A stretch of 64,000 nucleotides of DNA, from contig NZ_JAQAGY010000001.1 of assembly GCF_027533645.1 (NCBI RefSeq), positions 62,001 to 126,000 on the forward strand, in the 5' to 3' direction. Shown here in pieces: positions 7,559 to 15,951 of the stretch. Positions within the stretch are counted from its first letter, which is position 1; each line of letters starts with the position of its first letter. The notes under the pieces are model-generated. The model saw nothing but the letters and a program-made list of their open reading frames with translations, did no database searches and was not told the origin of the DNA. The position numbers and the translations under genes were made by a program. This DNA comes from Paenibacillus caseinilyticus (GTDB taxonomy: Bacteria; Bacillota; Bacilli; Paenibacillales; NBRC-103111).

Positions 7559-10500
7559 TTGTATTCCGGTACACTTGTTTGGAGGAAGAGTTGTCTGTAT
7601 TTGTTGAGCTTTTTCATATTGATTTCGACTTTTTGGGGGTCTTTTGCAAGTACGGCCAAAGCCGAGGTAGCTAACGATTTCCAGGCTTCCGTCATGGCGC
7701 CGCTGACCAAAATCACGGATTGGAACGCATTTAAAAATCAGTTGAAGACCTTGAAAGACAATGGCGTCTATGCGCTTACGACCGATGTATGGTGGGGCGA
7801 TGTAGAAGCAGCGGGCGACAATCAATTCGATTGGAGCTATTACAAAACGTATGCTGACGCGGTTAGTCAGTCCGGCTTAAAATGGGTTCCGATTCTTTCC
7901 ACCCACAAATGCGGAGGAAACCCCGGCGATGATTGCAACATTCCGATTCCTTCCTGGCTGTGGAGTAAAGCCGGCACGGATGTCTTGCAGTACAAGAGCG
8001 AAACCGGTTTTGTGAATAACGAAGCCCTCTCTCCATTCTGGAGCGGCGTTGGACAGCAGTACAATGAACTGTACGCCTCCTTTGCAGCCAATTTTGCCAG
8101 CTACAAAGGCTTGATTCCCAAAATCTATCTGAGCGGCGGACCGTCGGGAGAACTCCGGTATCCTTCTTACTACATGCCGGCAGGCTGGTCCTATCCAGCA
8201 AGAGGCAAATTCCAAGTCTATACAGAAACTGCTAAAGCTGCATTCAGATCAGCTATGATGACCAAATACGGGTCCATCAACGGCGTCAATCAAGCTTGGG
8301 GTCTGCAGCTCACGAGCGACAGCCAAATCAACCCGCCAAGCGACGGAGATTCCTTCTATTCGACAAGCGGTTACAATTCGACTTACGGCAAAGACTTCCT
8401 CTCTTGGTACCAAAGTGTACTCGAAAATCATCTTGGCGTCATTGCTGCGGCAGCCCATACGAACTTCGATTCCGTATTCGGCGTTCGAATCGGCGCGAAG
8501 ATCTCAGGCATTCACTGGCAGATGAACAATCCGGCAGCGCCTCACAGCGCAGAACATGCTGCTGGCTACTATGACTACAACCGGCTCGTTCAAAAGTTTA
8601 AAGAGACCGATCTGGATTTAACCTTTACTGCACTGGAAATGCATGACAGCGGGACATCCCCGCAATATTCTCAACCTTCCACCCTAGTGGATACGATCTC
8701 CTCTACCGCCAATTCCAAAGGCGTTCGCTTGAACGGCGAAAACGCTTTGCCTACGGGCGACTTCCAGAAAATCGAGCAGCAAATTACGAAATGGAACTAC
8801 AATGGCTTCACCCTTCTGCGCCTTGGCAATCTCGTGAATAGCGATGGTTCGGCCAGCGGCAATATGTCCGGCTTCAAGCAGTTCGTCATCAGCCACGCAA
8901 AGAAGCCAGTCGACGACATTACACCGCCAAGCGTTCCAACGAATCTCGCCGCTTCCGGCGTAACAGGTTCGAGCGCCACGCTGAACTGGACCGCTTCGAC
9001 CGATGCTGTCGGAGTAACCGGCTACGAAATTTGGCGCGATGGCGCCAAAATCGCTACTTCCGCTACGAACAGCTACACCAATACGGGATTGACTGCGGAT
9101 AGCACTTACAGCTACGCTGTCAAAGCCTATGATGCGGCAGGCAATATTTCGGGTGCAAGCGCCGCAATTAGTGTGAAGACAGGCACAACCACGAGCAACA
9201 ACGTTACGATTTACTACAAGAGAGGTTACGCGACTCCGTTCATTCACTATCGTCCTGCGGGCGGCACGTGGACTACGCCTCCAGGCGCAGCTATGCCTCA
9301 AGCGGAAGCTTCTGCTCCGGGCTACAACAAATTTACGGTGAATATCGGCTCGGCTGCCCAACTGGAAGCTGTGTTCAACAACGGCAGCGGCACTTGGGAC
9401 AACAACAATTCGAAGAACTATCTCTTCAGCGCAGGAACATGGAACTACACGCCTGGCGCTAACGGAGCACCTGGCACGATCAAGCAAGGCCCTCCGGCCG
9501 GTATCGACATCACGCCGCCAAGCGTTCCAACGAATCTCGCCGCTTCCGGCGTAACGGCTTCGAGCGCTACACTGAACTGGACCGCTTCGACCGATGCTGT
9601 CGGAGTAACCGGCTACGAGATTTGGCGCGATGGCGCCAAAATCGCCACTTCCGCTGCGAACAGCTACACCAATGCGGGATTGACTGCGGATACAACCTAC
9701 AGCTACACGGTCAAGGCCTATGATGCGGCAGGCAACATCTCCGCTGCAAGCGCTGCAATTAGCGTGAAGACAGGCACAGCAGCAGGCAATACCGTTACGG
9801 TGTACTACAAAAGAGGCTACGCGACTCCGTACATTCACTATCGCCCTGCGGGCGGCACGTGGACTACGCCTCCAGGCGCAGCTATGCCTCAAGCGGAAGC
9901 TTCTGCTTCCGGCTACAACAAATTTACGGTGAATATCGGCTCGGCAACCCAATTGGAGGCTGTGTTCAACAACGGCAGCGGCACTTGGGACAACAACAAT
10001 TCGAAGAACTATCTCTTCAGCGCAGGGACTTGGGATTACACGCCTGGCGCTAACGGAGCCCCTGGCACGATTACACCAAGAACCACGGCCGGAGACGACC
10101 TTACACCGCCAACCGCTCCAACGAATGTTGCTGCTGCCGGGACAACAGATACGACCGTTTCACTAAGCTGGTCAGCTTCTACGGATAACGTCAAAGTTAC
10201 CGGGTACGATGTGTACCGCAACGGCAATAAAGTCGGCACTACTACAACGGGATCGTTCACCGATAGCGGCTTAACACCTGAGACATCCTACACGTACACC
10301 GTCAAAGCGTTCGATGCGGCCAAAAATGTGTCTGACGCCAGCGCGCCAGCAACCGCAGCAACAACAAAAAAACCAGTGGATAACGGAAGCAGCAAAGCAT
10401 ATTCCACGAATCCAACCTTTGGCAAAAGGACAGCTTCTCCCATCACGATTGATGGAACCAACACGGGCGAGTGGACCGATGCGAACTTGATCGCTGTCGA

Positions 10501-11266
10501 TGCAGCCAATGATGACCCTAGGACGCTGGGTTCCAACTGGACGCTTCACGAGACGCCAATGGATCTCTCTCATTTGTGGGCTTCTTGGGATAATGACAAT
10601 TTATACTTAGCATGGCAGTACGTTGATGTTACGGATGTCGTCGATCCGGCTAATGCAGGCTCGGCAGGCGGAACGCCCATCCGCTCCATGGATATGCCGC
10701 AGACGATTGCCATCGATACCACTCCAGGTGCGGGTGCTGTGCTTGACATGTGGAAAAAGAATGGGAACAAGCCGATGTGGGGCGGAACGGAACTGCCTGA
10801 TTATCAAATCAATATCGCATCCAATATGTTCCACACGGGCTACATTTCCAAAGCAGTAAACGGGGTATTTCCTGTAGACGATGCTGGCGTGAACTACAAA
10901 ACAGGCGCTGCCGCAGGCATCGTTGTGAAATTCAAAGCAGGCAATGCCGCCGCTTCGTTATGGGGCGCTAAAGACGTGGATGATGTGAATACGTCAAGTA
11001 AGCTTGTCGACTTCTTGACTCTGGGCCATAGCGCAGCAAGAGATACGTTCTATGAAGCGAAGATCCCTCTGAGTGCGATCGGCAATCCGAATCTTGAACT
11101 AGCCGGCATCGGCGTTAAGCTTCACCAAGGCGAGTTCTCGCCTGTCGATTCGATCCCTAATGATCCGGCAACGTCCGATACGCCGGGCATTAGCGAGTCA
11201 AACTCGCCGAAAGAATGGGGAGATACCGATTTATTAACAACGGGCTTCGCCCGCATTGGAAAGTAA
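7559..11266 (+). CDS. Secreted modular beta-amylase: GH14-(FN3-CBM25)x2-FN3-C-terminal beta-sandwich
   Basis: The start is TTG 7559 with AAGGAGG eight bases upstream. A signal peptide is cut near AKA-EV (residue 35). Residues about 40-445 are a GH14 beta-amylase, releasing maltose from starch; the likely acid and base are Glu198 (GGPSGELRYPSY) and Glu394 (LNGENAL). Then follow FN3 (about 453-545), a CBM25 starch-binding domain (548-638), FN3 (650-742), CBM25 (745-835) and FN3 (847-935). A C-terminal domain of about 290 residues (944-1235) has glucodextranase-C/DOMON-like features (LSHLWASWDNDNLYLAWQYV). The two FN3-CBM25 units are nearly identical at DNA level with a 591-bp period. At 1235 residues it is far longer than a plain beta-amylase (about 500). 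A palindromic operator and a cre-like site precede it. Confidence 0.93.
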   Translation: MYSGTLVWRKSCLYLLSFFILISTFWGSFASTAKAEVANDFQASVMAPLTKITDWNAFKNQLKTLKDNGVYALTTDVWWGDVEAAGDNQFDWSYYKTYADAVSQSGLKWVPILSTHKCGGNPGDDCNIPIPSWLWSKAGTDVLQYKSETGFVNNEALSPFWSGVGQQYNELYASFAANFASYKGLIPKIYLSGGPSGELRYPSYYMPAGWSYPARGKFQVYTETAKAAFRSAMMTKYGSINGVNQAWGLQLTSDSQINPPSDGDSFYSTSGYNSTYGKDFLSWYQSVLENHLGVIAAAAHTNFDSVFGVRIGAKISGIHWQMNNPAAPHSAEHAAGYYDYNRLVQKFKETDLDLTFTALEMHDSGTSPQYSQPSTLVDTISSTANSKGVRLNGENALPTGDFQKIEQQITKWNYNGFTLLRLGNLVNSDGSASGNMSGFKQFVISHAKKPVDDITPPSVPTNLAASGVTGSSATLNWTASTDAVGVTGYEIWRDGAKIATSATNSYTNTGLTADSTYSYAVKAYDAAGNISGASAAISVKTGTTTSNNVTIYYKRGYATPFIHYRPAGGTWTTPPGAAMPQAEASAPGYNKFTVNIGSAAQLEAVFNNGSGTWDNNNSKNYLFSAGTWNYTPGANGAPGTIKQGPPAGIDITPPSVPTNLAASGVTASSATLNWTASTDAVGVTGYEIWRDGAKIATSAANSYTNAGLTADTTYSYTVKAYDAAGNISAASAAISVKTGTAAGNTVTVYYKRGYATPYIHYRPAGGTWTTPPGAAMPQAEASASGYNKFTVNIGSATQLEAVFNNGSGTWDNNNSKNYLFSAGTWDYTPGANGAPGTITPRTTAGDDLTPPTAPTNVAAAGTTDTTVSLSWSASTDNVKVTGYDVYRNGNKVGTTTTGSFTDSGLTPETSYTYTVKAFDAAKNVSDASAPATAATTKKPVDNGSSKAYSTNPTFGKRTASPITIDGTNTGEWTDANLIAVDAANDDPRTLGSNWTLHETPMDLSHLWASWDNDNLYLAWQYVDVTDVVDPANAGSAGGTPIRSMDMPQTIAIDTTPGAGAVLDMWKKNGNKPMWGGTELPDYQINIASNMFHTGYISKAVNGVFPVDDAGVNYKTGAAAGIVVKFKAGNAAASLWGAKDVDDVNTSSKLVDFLTLGHSAARDTFYEAKIPLSAIGNPNLELAGIGVKLHQGEFSPVDSIPNDPATSDTPGISESNSPKEWGDTDLLTTGFARIGK
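8931..10112 (+). repeat. Two near-identical 591-bp tandem repeats inside the beta-amylase gene
   Basis: Unit 1 starts at 8931 and unit 2 at 9522; each encodes one FN3 plus one CBM25 (197 residues) and most differences are single bases. A partial third unit (FN3 only, more diverged) begins at 10113. Such identity points to recent duplication or gene conversion and predicts copy-number variation. Confidence 0.9.
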
Positions 11267-11286
11267 TTCATCCTATCCATCCCCCC

Positions 11287-11324
11287 AAAAAACCTCCAAA
11301 GCCTAATGGCCTTGGAGGTTTTTT
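11287..11324. terminator. Strong terminator after the beta-amylase
   Basis: AAAAAACCTCCAA (11287-11299) pairs with TTGGAGGTTTTTT (11312-11324). The symmetrical A and T tracts allow it to serve both the amylase and the convergent gene at 11346. Confidence 0.9.
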
Positions 11325-11345
11325 ACGGATCAAACTTTTGAGTTA

Positions 11346-11720
11346 TTATTGCCGAATGACAAGAATGTCTTGAGGGGGTCTGCCGGTGCTTTGAATGTGG
11401 GAGATTTCTAAGTTGGTAAGATTGCGTCCTACCACAATGAACGAAGAGGTGACATTGTTGAAATTAAAATTGCCCAAGTTCGCCACGCTTTGGCTGCCGC
11501 GGAACACACGGAAGGAACCCTGAAAATTGATTCGCGAAAACAATACAAGCGTTACTTCGGAACTCTGGGCAACATTTCTTAGCCGGAAGCTCGAAAGAAC
11601 GTTGTTAAATCGAAACGCGCCAAGATCACGGACAGCAACTCCTCCGCGTCTGAAGAGGATTCGACGAACGGTAAAGTTTTTGCCGGACCATAGAGCAAGA
11701 CGTACATCACGGTTTGCCAA
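11346..11720 (-). CDS. Beta/gamma-crystallin-like two-repeat protein
   Basis: The 124-residue product begins with TTG at 11720, with GGAG nine bases upstream. It is built of two similar Greek-key-like repeats of about 43 residues. Each ends in the pattern N-N-x-x-S-S (FRFNNVLSSF and FNFNNVTSSF), which matches the calcium double-clamp motif N/D-N/D-x-x-S/T-S of microbial beta/gamma-crystallins. There is no signal peptide, so it should be cytoplasmic or spore-associated. It converges on the beta-amylase and has no obvious partner. The fold call comes from motif and repeat, not a search. Confidence 0.65.
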   Translation of the reverse strand: MANRDVRLALWSGKNFTVRRILFRRGGVAVRDLGAFRFNNVLSSFRLRNVAQSSEVTLVLFSRINFQGSFRVFRGSQSVANLGNFNFNNVTSSFIVVGRNLTNLEISHIQSTGRPPQDILVIRQ

Positions 11721-11838
11721 CTATATCACTCCTTTTTTTGAAGATGATATAGCTTATTCCAAATTGCAAGATTGGTATAAGACAAGTACCTCAGGCAAAA
11801 CGTTTGTTTATTAGAATGGGAGACTTCACTTTGCCGCT

Positions 11839-12600
11839 CTAAATGGCCGGCATGACGTTGCCCCCGGTTACCGGGATATAGGCGCCGGTTATAAAGCTTG
11901 CCAGATCGGAGGCCAGGAATGCGACCGTATTGGCAATCTCTTGATCGGTGCCCCTCCGCTTTAACGGCACGCTTTGCACATAAGGATTGTTGGCATCCAT
12001 CCCGCCCGTACGGTCACGGTCGCTGATGGTCCACCCGGGCGCGACCTGATTGACCGTAATCTGATGTTCTCCCACTTCCTTAGCCAATACACGATAGACG
12101 CCGTCCATCCCCCGCTTCCCGGCAGTATAGGCCGATTGGTTCGCAAAATTCTGCATCGCGCATTCCGTATTTATGCCGATCACCCTGCCCGCTTTGCGTT
12201 CCATCATCGCCGGGACGAAGGCTTTGGCCAAATAAACGCTTTGCAGCACACAGGATTCAAACTGGCTTACATAGTCCGCTATAGGCTGCTCAAGTATGCT
12301 TGTCCATTGATATTGGATAACCGCATTGGCGACAACGATATCTACATGTCCGAGCTCCGCGGATACCTTATCTTTCATTGCATTCACATGTTCTTCGTTC
12401 GTTACATTCGCCTGTACCATCATCGCCTGGCTTCCAAGCCCGTTCAGTTCTTGCAGCAGTTCTCTCGCTTTCGCTTCGTTACTATGATAATGAAGCACGA
12501 TGTTAGCGCCACAGCTTGCGAGCGTACGTGCCATAACCCGTCCCAGATCACCGGTCGATCCTGTGATCAATGCGGTTTTATTCGAGAGATCGATTTGCAT
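11839..12600 (-). CDS. Short-chain dehydrogenase/reductase with Thr in place of the catalytic Ser
   Basis: The 253-residue protein has the SDR nucleotide loop TGSTGDLG (residues 14-21), NxAG-like VANAVIQ, and the catalytic Y-x-x-x-K (YTAGK). The position 13 residues before that Tyr, normally Ser, is Thr (INTECAM). The C-terminal FITGAYIPVTGG is typical of FabG-like family members. It probably oxidises or reduces an alcohol/ketone with NAD(P). The start ATG 12600 has AAGGGTGAC upstream. The unusual VANAV and Ser-to-Thr changes suggest a divergent substrate; the product cannot be named. Confidence 0.85.
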   Translation of the reverse strand: MQIDLSNKTALITGSTGDLGRVMARTLASCGANIVLHYHSNEAKARELLQELNGLGSQAMMVQANVTNEEHVNAMKDKVSAELGHVDIVVANAVIQYQWTSILEQPIADYVSQFESCVLQSVYLAKAFVPAMMERKAGRVIGINTECAMQNFANQSAYTAGKRGMDGVYRVLAKEVGEHQITVNQVAPGWTISDRDRTGGMDANNPYVQSVPLKRRGTDQEIANTVAFLASDLASFITGAYIPVTGGNVMPAI

Positions 12601-12679
12601 GCGAGGGTCACCCTTCTGAAAATAAGAGATTTGTTATTTCATTTATTATAGGTTATGCTACCAAAAAAACAAAGATGGA

Positions 12680-13456
12680 CTATGAATCTTTCGTGCTCCG
12701 GCCCGCCTTCACATGTTTCAGCTGGGCAACAATAATGACGCTGATGATGACCAGAAGGAACCACGAACTGATCTTGCTGAAGCCCACCAGCTGCCAGGCT
12801 TGCTGCTGGTTAGGATATTTCCAAGCATTAAAGAACGTAGCTATATTTTCGGCCAGCCAGATAAAAAAACCTACAATGAAAAAAGCAAGCGTCAAGGGCA
12901 TGCGATAAGTCATGTTCCGCACCCTATATATAATCCAGGTTCTCCAAAAGACAATCACCACGAGGGCCGTCAGCCACCAACGAAAATCCGGAATCACATG
13001 ATGCGTGAAAAAGTTCAGATAGATGGCTCCCCCCAGCAATCCCGCAGAAGCAAGCCCCGGCCAGCCGGTCATGTCCATCTTCAGCCTGCGCCATACCTGG
13101 CACATAAAGCTCGCTACGCTTGCATACATAAACCCGCTATAAAGAGGCACACCGAGCAGCTTCGTAAAGCCGGGCTCCGGGTACGACCATGAGCCCATTC
13201 TTACTTTATAGACTTCCAGGGCCAACCCAATCAGATGAAATACGCAGATCACTTTCATCTCGTCGCGTGTCTCTAATCCGCTGCTGTACATAAGGTACTG
13301 CACCGCAAGCAGTATAACAAGAATGGCATCATAACGATGGATGAAGGGCACTTCTATTACGCTGGAAAGAGCTAGCGTTCCAAAGATCGCAACAGGAAAG
13401 ATGCAGCTCATCGCCTGATGATAGCCAAAATGCAGCAGTTGTATTATTGGTTTCAA
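12680..13456 (-). CDS. yoaT: DUF817 family membrane protein (YoaT-like)
   Basis: A 258-residue protein with about eight hydrophobic helices and conserved polar patches (GSWSYPEPGFTKLLGVPLYS and FFTHHVIPDFRWWL). These match the DUF817 family, of which Bacillus subtilis YoaT is a member of similar length. No function is established. It stands alone between the SDR gene and the divergent alpha/beta hydrolase at 13743. Confidence 0.8.
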   Translation of the reverse strand: MKPIIQLLHFGYHQAMSCIFPVAIFGTLALSSVIEVPFIHRYDAILVILLAVQYLMYSSGLETRDEMKVICVFHLIGLALEVYKVRMGSWSYPEPGFTKLLGVPLYSGFMYASVASFMCQVWRRLKMDMTGWPGLASAGLLGGAIYLNFFTHHVIPDFRWWLTALVVIVFWRTWIIYRVRNMTYRMPLTLAFFIVGFFIWLAENIATFFNAWKYPNQQQAWQLVGFSKISSWFLLVIISVIIVAQLKHVKAGRSTKDS

Positions 13457-13742
13457 TGATGTATCTCCTCGTCATGCCCCGGGCGGCTTTATAATTCCCA
13501 TCCCTCTCCCATAGGGCTGTGAATAGTTTATCTGGGTGACGGCCTGTCTTCAATGATAGGAAGCTGATGTTCTACTCACTATTCTACAGCCAGTCCCCGC
13601 CTTGTAGAACACCAAGCATCCCCTGGATGGATACTAGTATAGAATATCTTAATACAAAATATAGAAAATTAGGTATTGATATGATTTGGTTCTCATAGTT
13701 ACAATGGGTCTAATCCATTACAATTTGAGAGGGGAATTTGAT

Positions 13743-14579
13743 ATGGCTTATGTCACTGTGGCAGAAGAGAAGGCCGCACCGGTAGAAATTTATTATGAGG
13801 ATCATGGAACAGGGAAGCCGGTCGTGCTGATCCATGGCTGGCCGCTGAGCGGACGCTCGTGGGAGGCTCAAGTTCCAGCCCTGACCCAAGCCGGTTATCG
13901 GGTCATCACCTATGACCGCCGCGGCTTCGGCAAGTCCTCCCAGCCATGGGACGGATATAACTATGATACCTTCGCGGCCGATCTGCATAAGCTGATCGAG
14001 CATCTGGACCTTCGCGATGTGACCTTGGTCGGTTTCTCCATGGGCGGAGGCGAAGTGGCGCGATACGTAGGCACCTATGGCAGCGAGCGGGTGAGCAAAG
14101 CCGTGTTCGCCGCATCGGTTGTCCCTTATTTCTATAAGTCGGACGAGCATCCGGAAGGCGGGCTCGATGAAGCGACCCTTCAATCGTTCCAAGCGGGTGT
14201 AAAAGCAGATCGCATCGCATTCCTCGAATCGTTCACCACAAACTTTTTTGCCGCCGGCGGCCGCACGGACTTAGTGAGCGAACCGTTCCGTCTCTACAAC
14301 CTCGATATCGCTTCTTTTGCTTCGCCAAAAGGAACATTAGACTGCATCGACGCCTTTGGACGTACCGACTTCCGAGATGACGTAGCGAAGTTCAAGATCC
14401 CGACGCTGATTATTCACGGAGATTCCGATGCCATCGTACCGGTTGAGGTCAGCGGCCAAAGAGCGCATAACCTGATCCCAGGCAGCCAGCTTATTGTCAT
14501 CAAGGGCGGTCCGCACGGGCTGAATGCGACACATCCGGAAGAGTTCAATGCAGCACTGATTGGTTTTCTGAAAGGTTGA
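13743..14579 (+). CDS. Alpha/beta hydrolase, non-heme chloroperoxidase/esterase type
   Basis: The start is ATG 13743 with GAGAGGGGAA upstream; an in-frame start 57 bp earlier has no ribosome site. The 278-residue protein has the oxyanion motif HGWPLSGRSW (31-40), nucleophile elbow GFSMGG with Ser99, Asp229 in HGDSDAIVP and His258 in GGPHGLN. These are the marks of the cofactor-free bacterial perhydrolases and arylesterases. The 60 bp upstream are very A+T-rich with partial dyads (ATATC...GATAT), perhaps a MarR or HxlR-type control site. A weak hairpin follows the gene. Confidence 0.9.
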   Translation: MAYVTVAEEKAAPVEIYYEDHGTGKPVVLIHGWPLSGRSWEAQVPALTQAGYRVITYDRRGFGKSSQPWDGYNYDTFAADLHKLIEHLDLRDVTLVGFSMGGGEVARYVGTYGSERVSKAVFAASVVPYFYKSDEHPEGGLDEATLQSFQAGVKADRIAFLESFTTNFFAAGGRTDLVSEPFRLYNLDIASFASPKGTLDCIDAFGRTDFRDDVAKFKIPTLIIHGDSDAIVPVEVSGQRAHNLIPGSQLIVIKGGPHGLNATHPEEFNAALIGFLKG

Positions 14580-14891
14580 TCCCCTGTAAAGAAGAGAAGA
14601 CCGTGCCCTAGAAACCCTGGTGTACGGTCTTTTCATATTACGTGATTTCCCGATAAGCAAAAGAATCAAAGTCCCAAACTTTGCTTCAGCATTGCTTTCC
14701 TCCCTAGCAAAGGCAGGGACTTTGTTTTAAACATTTGACAAAAAAGGGGGTATAAGTAAAATAAAGGTGAAATTAAATGAAACCGATTACATTTCGACTA
14801 GAATGCAGCTTCCCTTTGCCATCATGATCAAGGAGGTGGTGGGTTCAACCGCGGCTTATCTATTATTGACCAACAAAGGAGCGTGTTTGTT
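14580..14891 (+). other. Intergenic region: hairpins and the pectate lyase promoter
   Basis: A weak terminator hairpin (AAGACCGT 14597-14604 with ACGGTCTT 14624-14631) is followed by a longer stem, CAAAGTCCC (14667-14675) with GGGACTTTG (14716-14724), then TTTT. The pectate lyase promoter is at 14735-14762. No gene is seen. Confidence 0.5.
14735..14762 (+). promoter_or_regulatory. Sigma-A-type promoter of the pectate lyase gene
   Basis: A consensus -35 box TTGACA (14735-14740), a 16-bp spacer and the -10 box TAAAAT (14757-14762) lie 130 bp before the start at 14892. The long leader may carry further control. Confidence 0.65.
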
Positions 14892-15857
14892 ATGATCCCA
14901 TTCAAAAAACGATATGCATCCATCGTGTTAGCTGCCACTTTTGCGTTCTCGTCCGCTGGCTTGGTAGTGCTGCCGACGTCTACCGTATTCGCTGCTGATG
15001 CGTCCGGTGCTACAGCCACGATCTCCGATATTATAAAAAACCAGCAGGCAGACGGCGGCTGGAGAAAAGACTATAAGGTCACCAGCGGGGACTGGGCCAA
15101 GTCAACGATCGACAACAAGGCCACTTATACCGAGATCAGAAGATTGGCAGCCGAATACCAAAAGACCAAAGACAGCAAATATTCAGCAGCTGCGGTCAAA
15201 GGAATCCAATTCTTATTGAATATGCAGTATGCTAACGGCGGATGGCCGCAGATCTATCAAAGCACAGGGTATCATCAGCATATTACCTACAATGACGATG
15301 CCATGATTAACGTCATGATTCTGCTGGATGAAGTCGCGGGTAAGAAAGGTAATTTTTCTTTTATTAGCAGCTCATTAGCCGATAAAAGCAAGAATGCCGT
15401 CGCCAAAGGGGTACAGTGCCTACTAAAAACACAGGTTGTGGTTAACGGGAAGCTGACAGCATGGGGACAACAACACGACTCCGCCACTCTGAAGCCTGCT
15501 GGTGCAAGAGCGTACGAAGTTCCTTCTCTTTGCGCTAAAGAAAGTGTGGGCATTATCCAATCCCTGAAGACCCGGCCTTCAACCCCGCAGATCGCCGCCT
15601 CGGTTCAAGCTGCGGTAGATTGGCTTGGCGCCGTTAAGATGAAGGGGATTAAAGTAGTGAAGACAAGCGATGATGTGGTCGTTGTCAGCGATCCGAACGC
15701 TGCTCCGATCTGGGCCCGCTTCTATGAGATGGGAACGAATAAGCCGATCTTCGTAGGGCGGGACGGGGTAGTCAAGTACCAACTTCGCGAGATTGAGCAG
15801 GAACGAAGAACCGGGTACTCCTGGTATGGCACCTGGCCTTCCTCCCTCGTAAAATAA
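14892..15857 (+). CDS. Secreted pectate lyase, family PL10
   Basis: I place the start at ATG 14892 because AAAGGAG lies ten bases upstream; the GTG nine bases earlier would be too close to it. The 321-residue product has a signal peptide (cut near VFAAD, residue 33) and the PL10 body: an N-terminal ADGGWRKDY, WPQIYQSTGYHQHITYNDDA, and near the end FVGRDG with the arginine expected to abstract the proton. PL10 enzymes cleave polygalacturonate by beta-elimination outside the cell. Its last 19 bases of WYGTW coding recur in debris at 5483-5501. The gene fits with the GH105 enzyme at 35117, which would act on unsaturated pectin fragments. Confidence 0.92.
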   Translation: MIPFKKRYASIVLAATFAFSSAGLVVLPTSTVFAADASGATATISDIIKNQQADGGWRKDYKVTSGDWAKSTIDNKATYTEIRRLAAEYQKTKDSKYSAAAVKGIQFLLNMQYANGGWPQIYQSTGYHQHITYNDDAMINVMILLDEVAGKKGNFSFISSSLADKSKNAVAKGVQCLLKTQVVVNGKLTAWGQQHDSATLKPAGARAYEVPSLCAKESVGIIQSLKTRPSTPQIAASVQAAVDWLGAVKMKGIKVVKTSDDVVVVSDPNAAPIWARFYEMGTNKPIFVGRDGVVKYQLREIEQERRTGYSWYGTWPSSLVK

Positions 15858-15878
15858 TCCATTCACGTTCCAACTAAT

Positions 15879-15907
15879 GAAGCCAGGGTACGATGGCCCC
15901 TGGCTTC
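15879..15907. terminator. Terminator between pectate lyase and GH32 genes
   Basis: GAAGCCAGGG (15879-15888) pairs with CCCCTGGCTTC (15897-15907), followed by TTT. It lies between convergent genes. Confidence 0.8.
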
Positions 15908-15951
15908 TTTGATCGCTGCCGTAACTTACGCTGCGCTTGGCGCTTTCCCTG

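Noticed and set aside
8684-9952. 422-residue reverse-strand frame opposite the beta-amylase repeats
   Set aside because: It is antisense to a well-supported secreted enzyme, has a repetitive Arg/Ser-rich composition forced by the FN3-CBM25 codons, and no ribosome site.
8931-10112. Possible mobile element or CRISPR-like array suggested by regular repeats
   Set aside because: The 591-bp periodicity is protein-coding (FN3-CBM25 units in frame); there are no spacers or terminal inverted repeats.
13569-13610. GTTCTAC...GTAGAAC inverted repeat before the alpha/beta hydrolase
   Set aside because: Arms of 7 bp separated by 28 bp are too weak and distant to claim as an operator.
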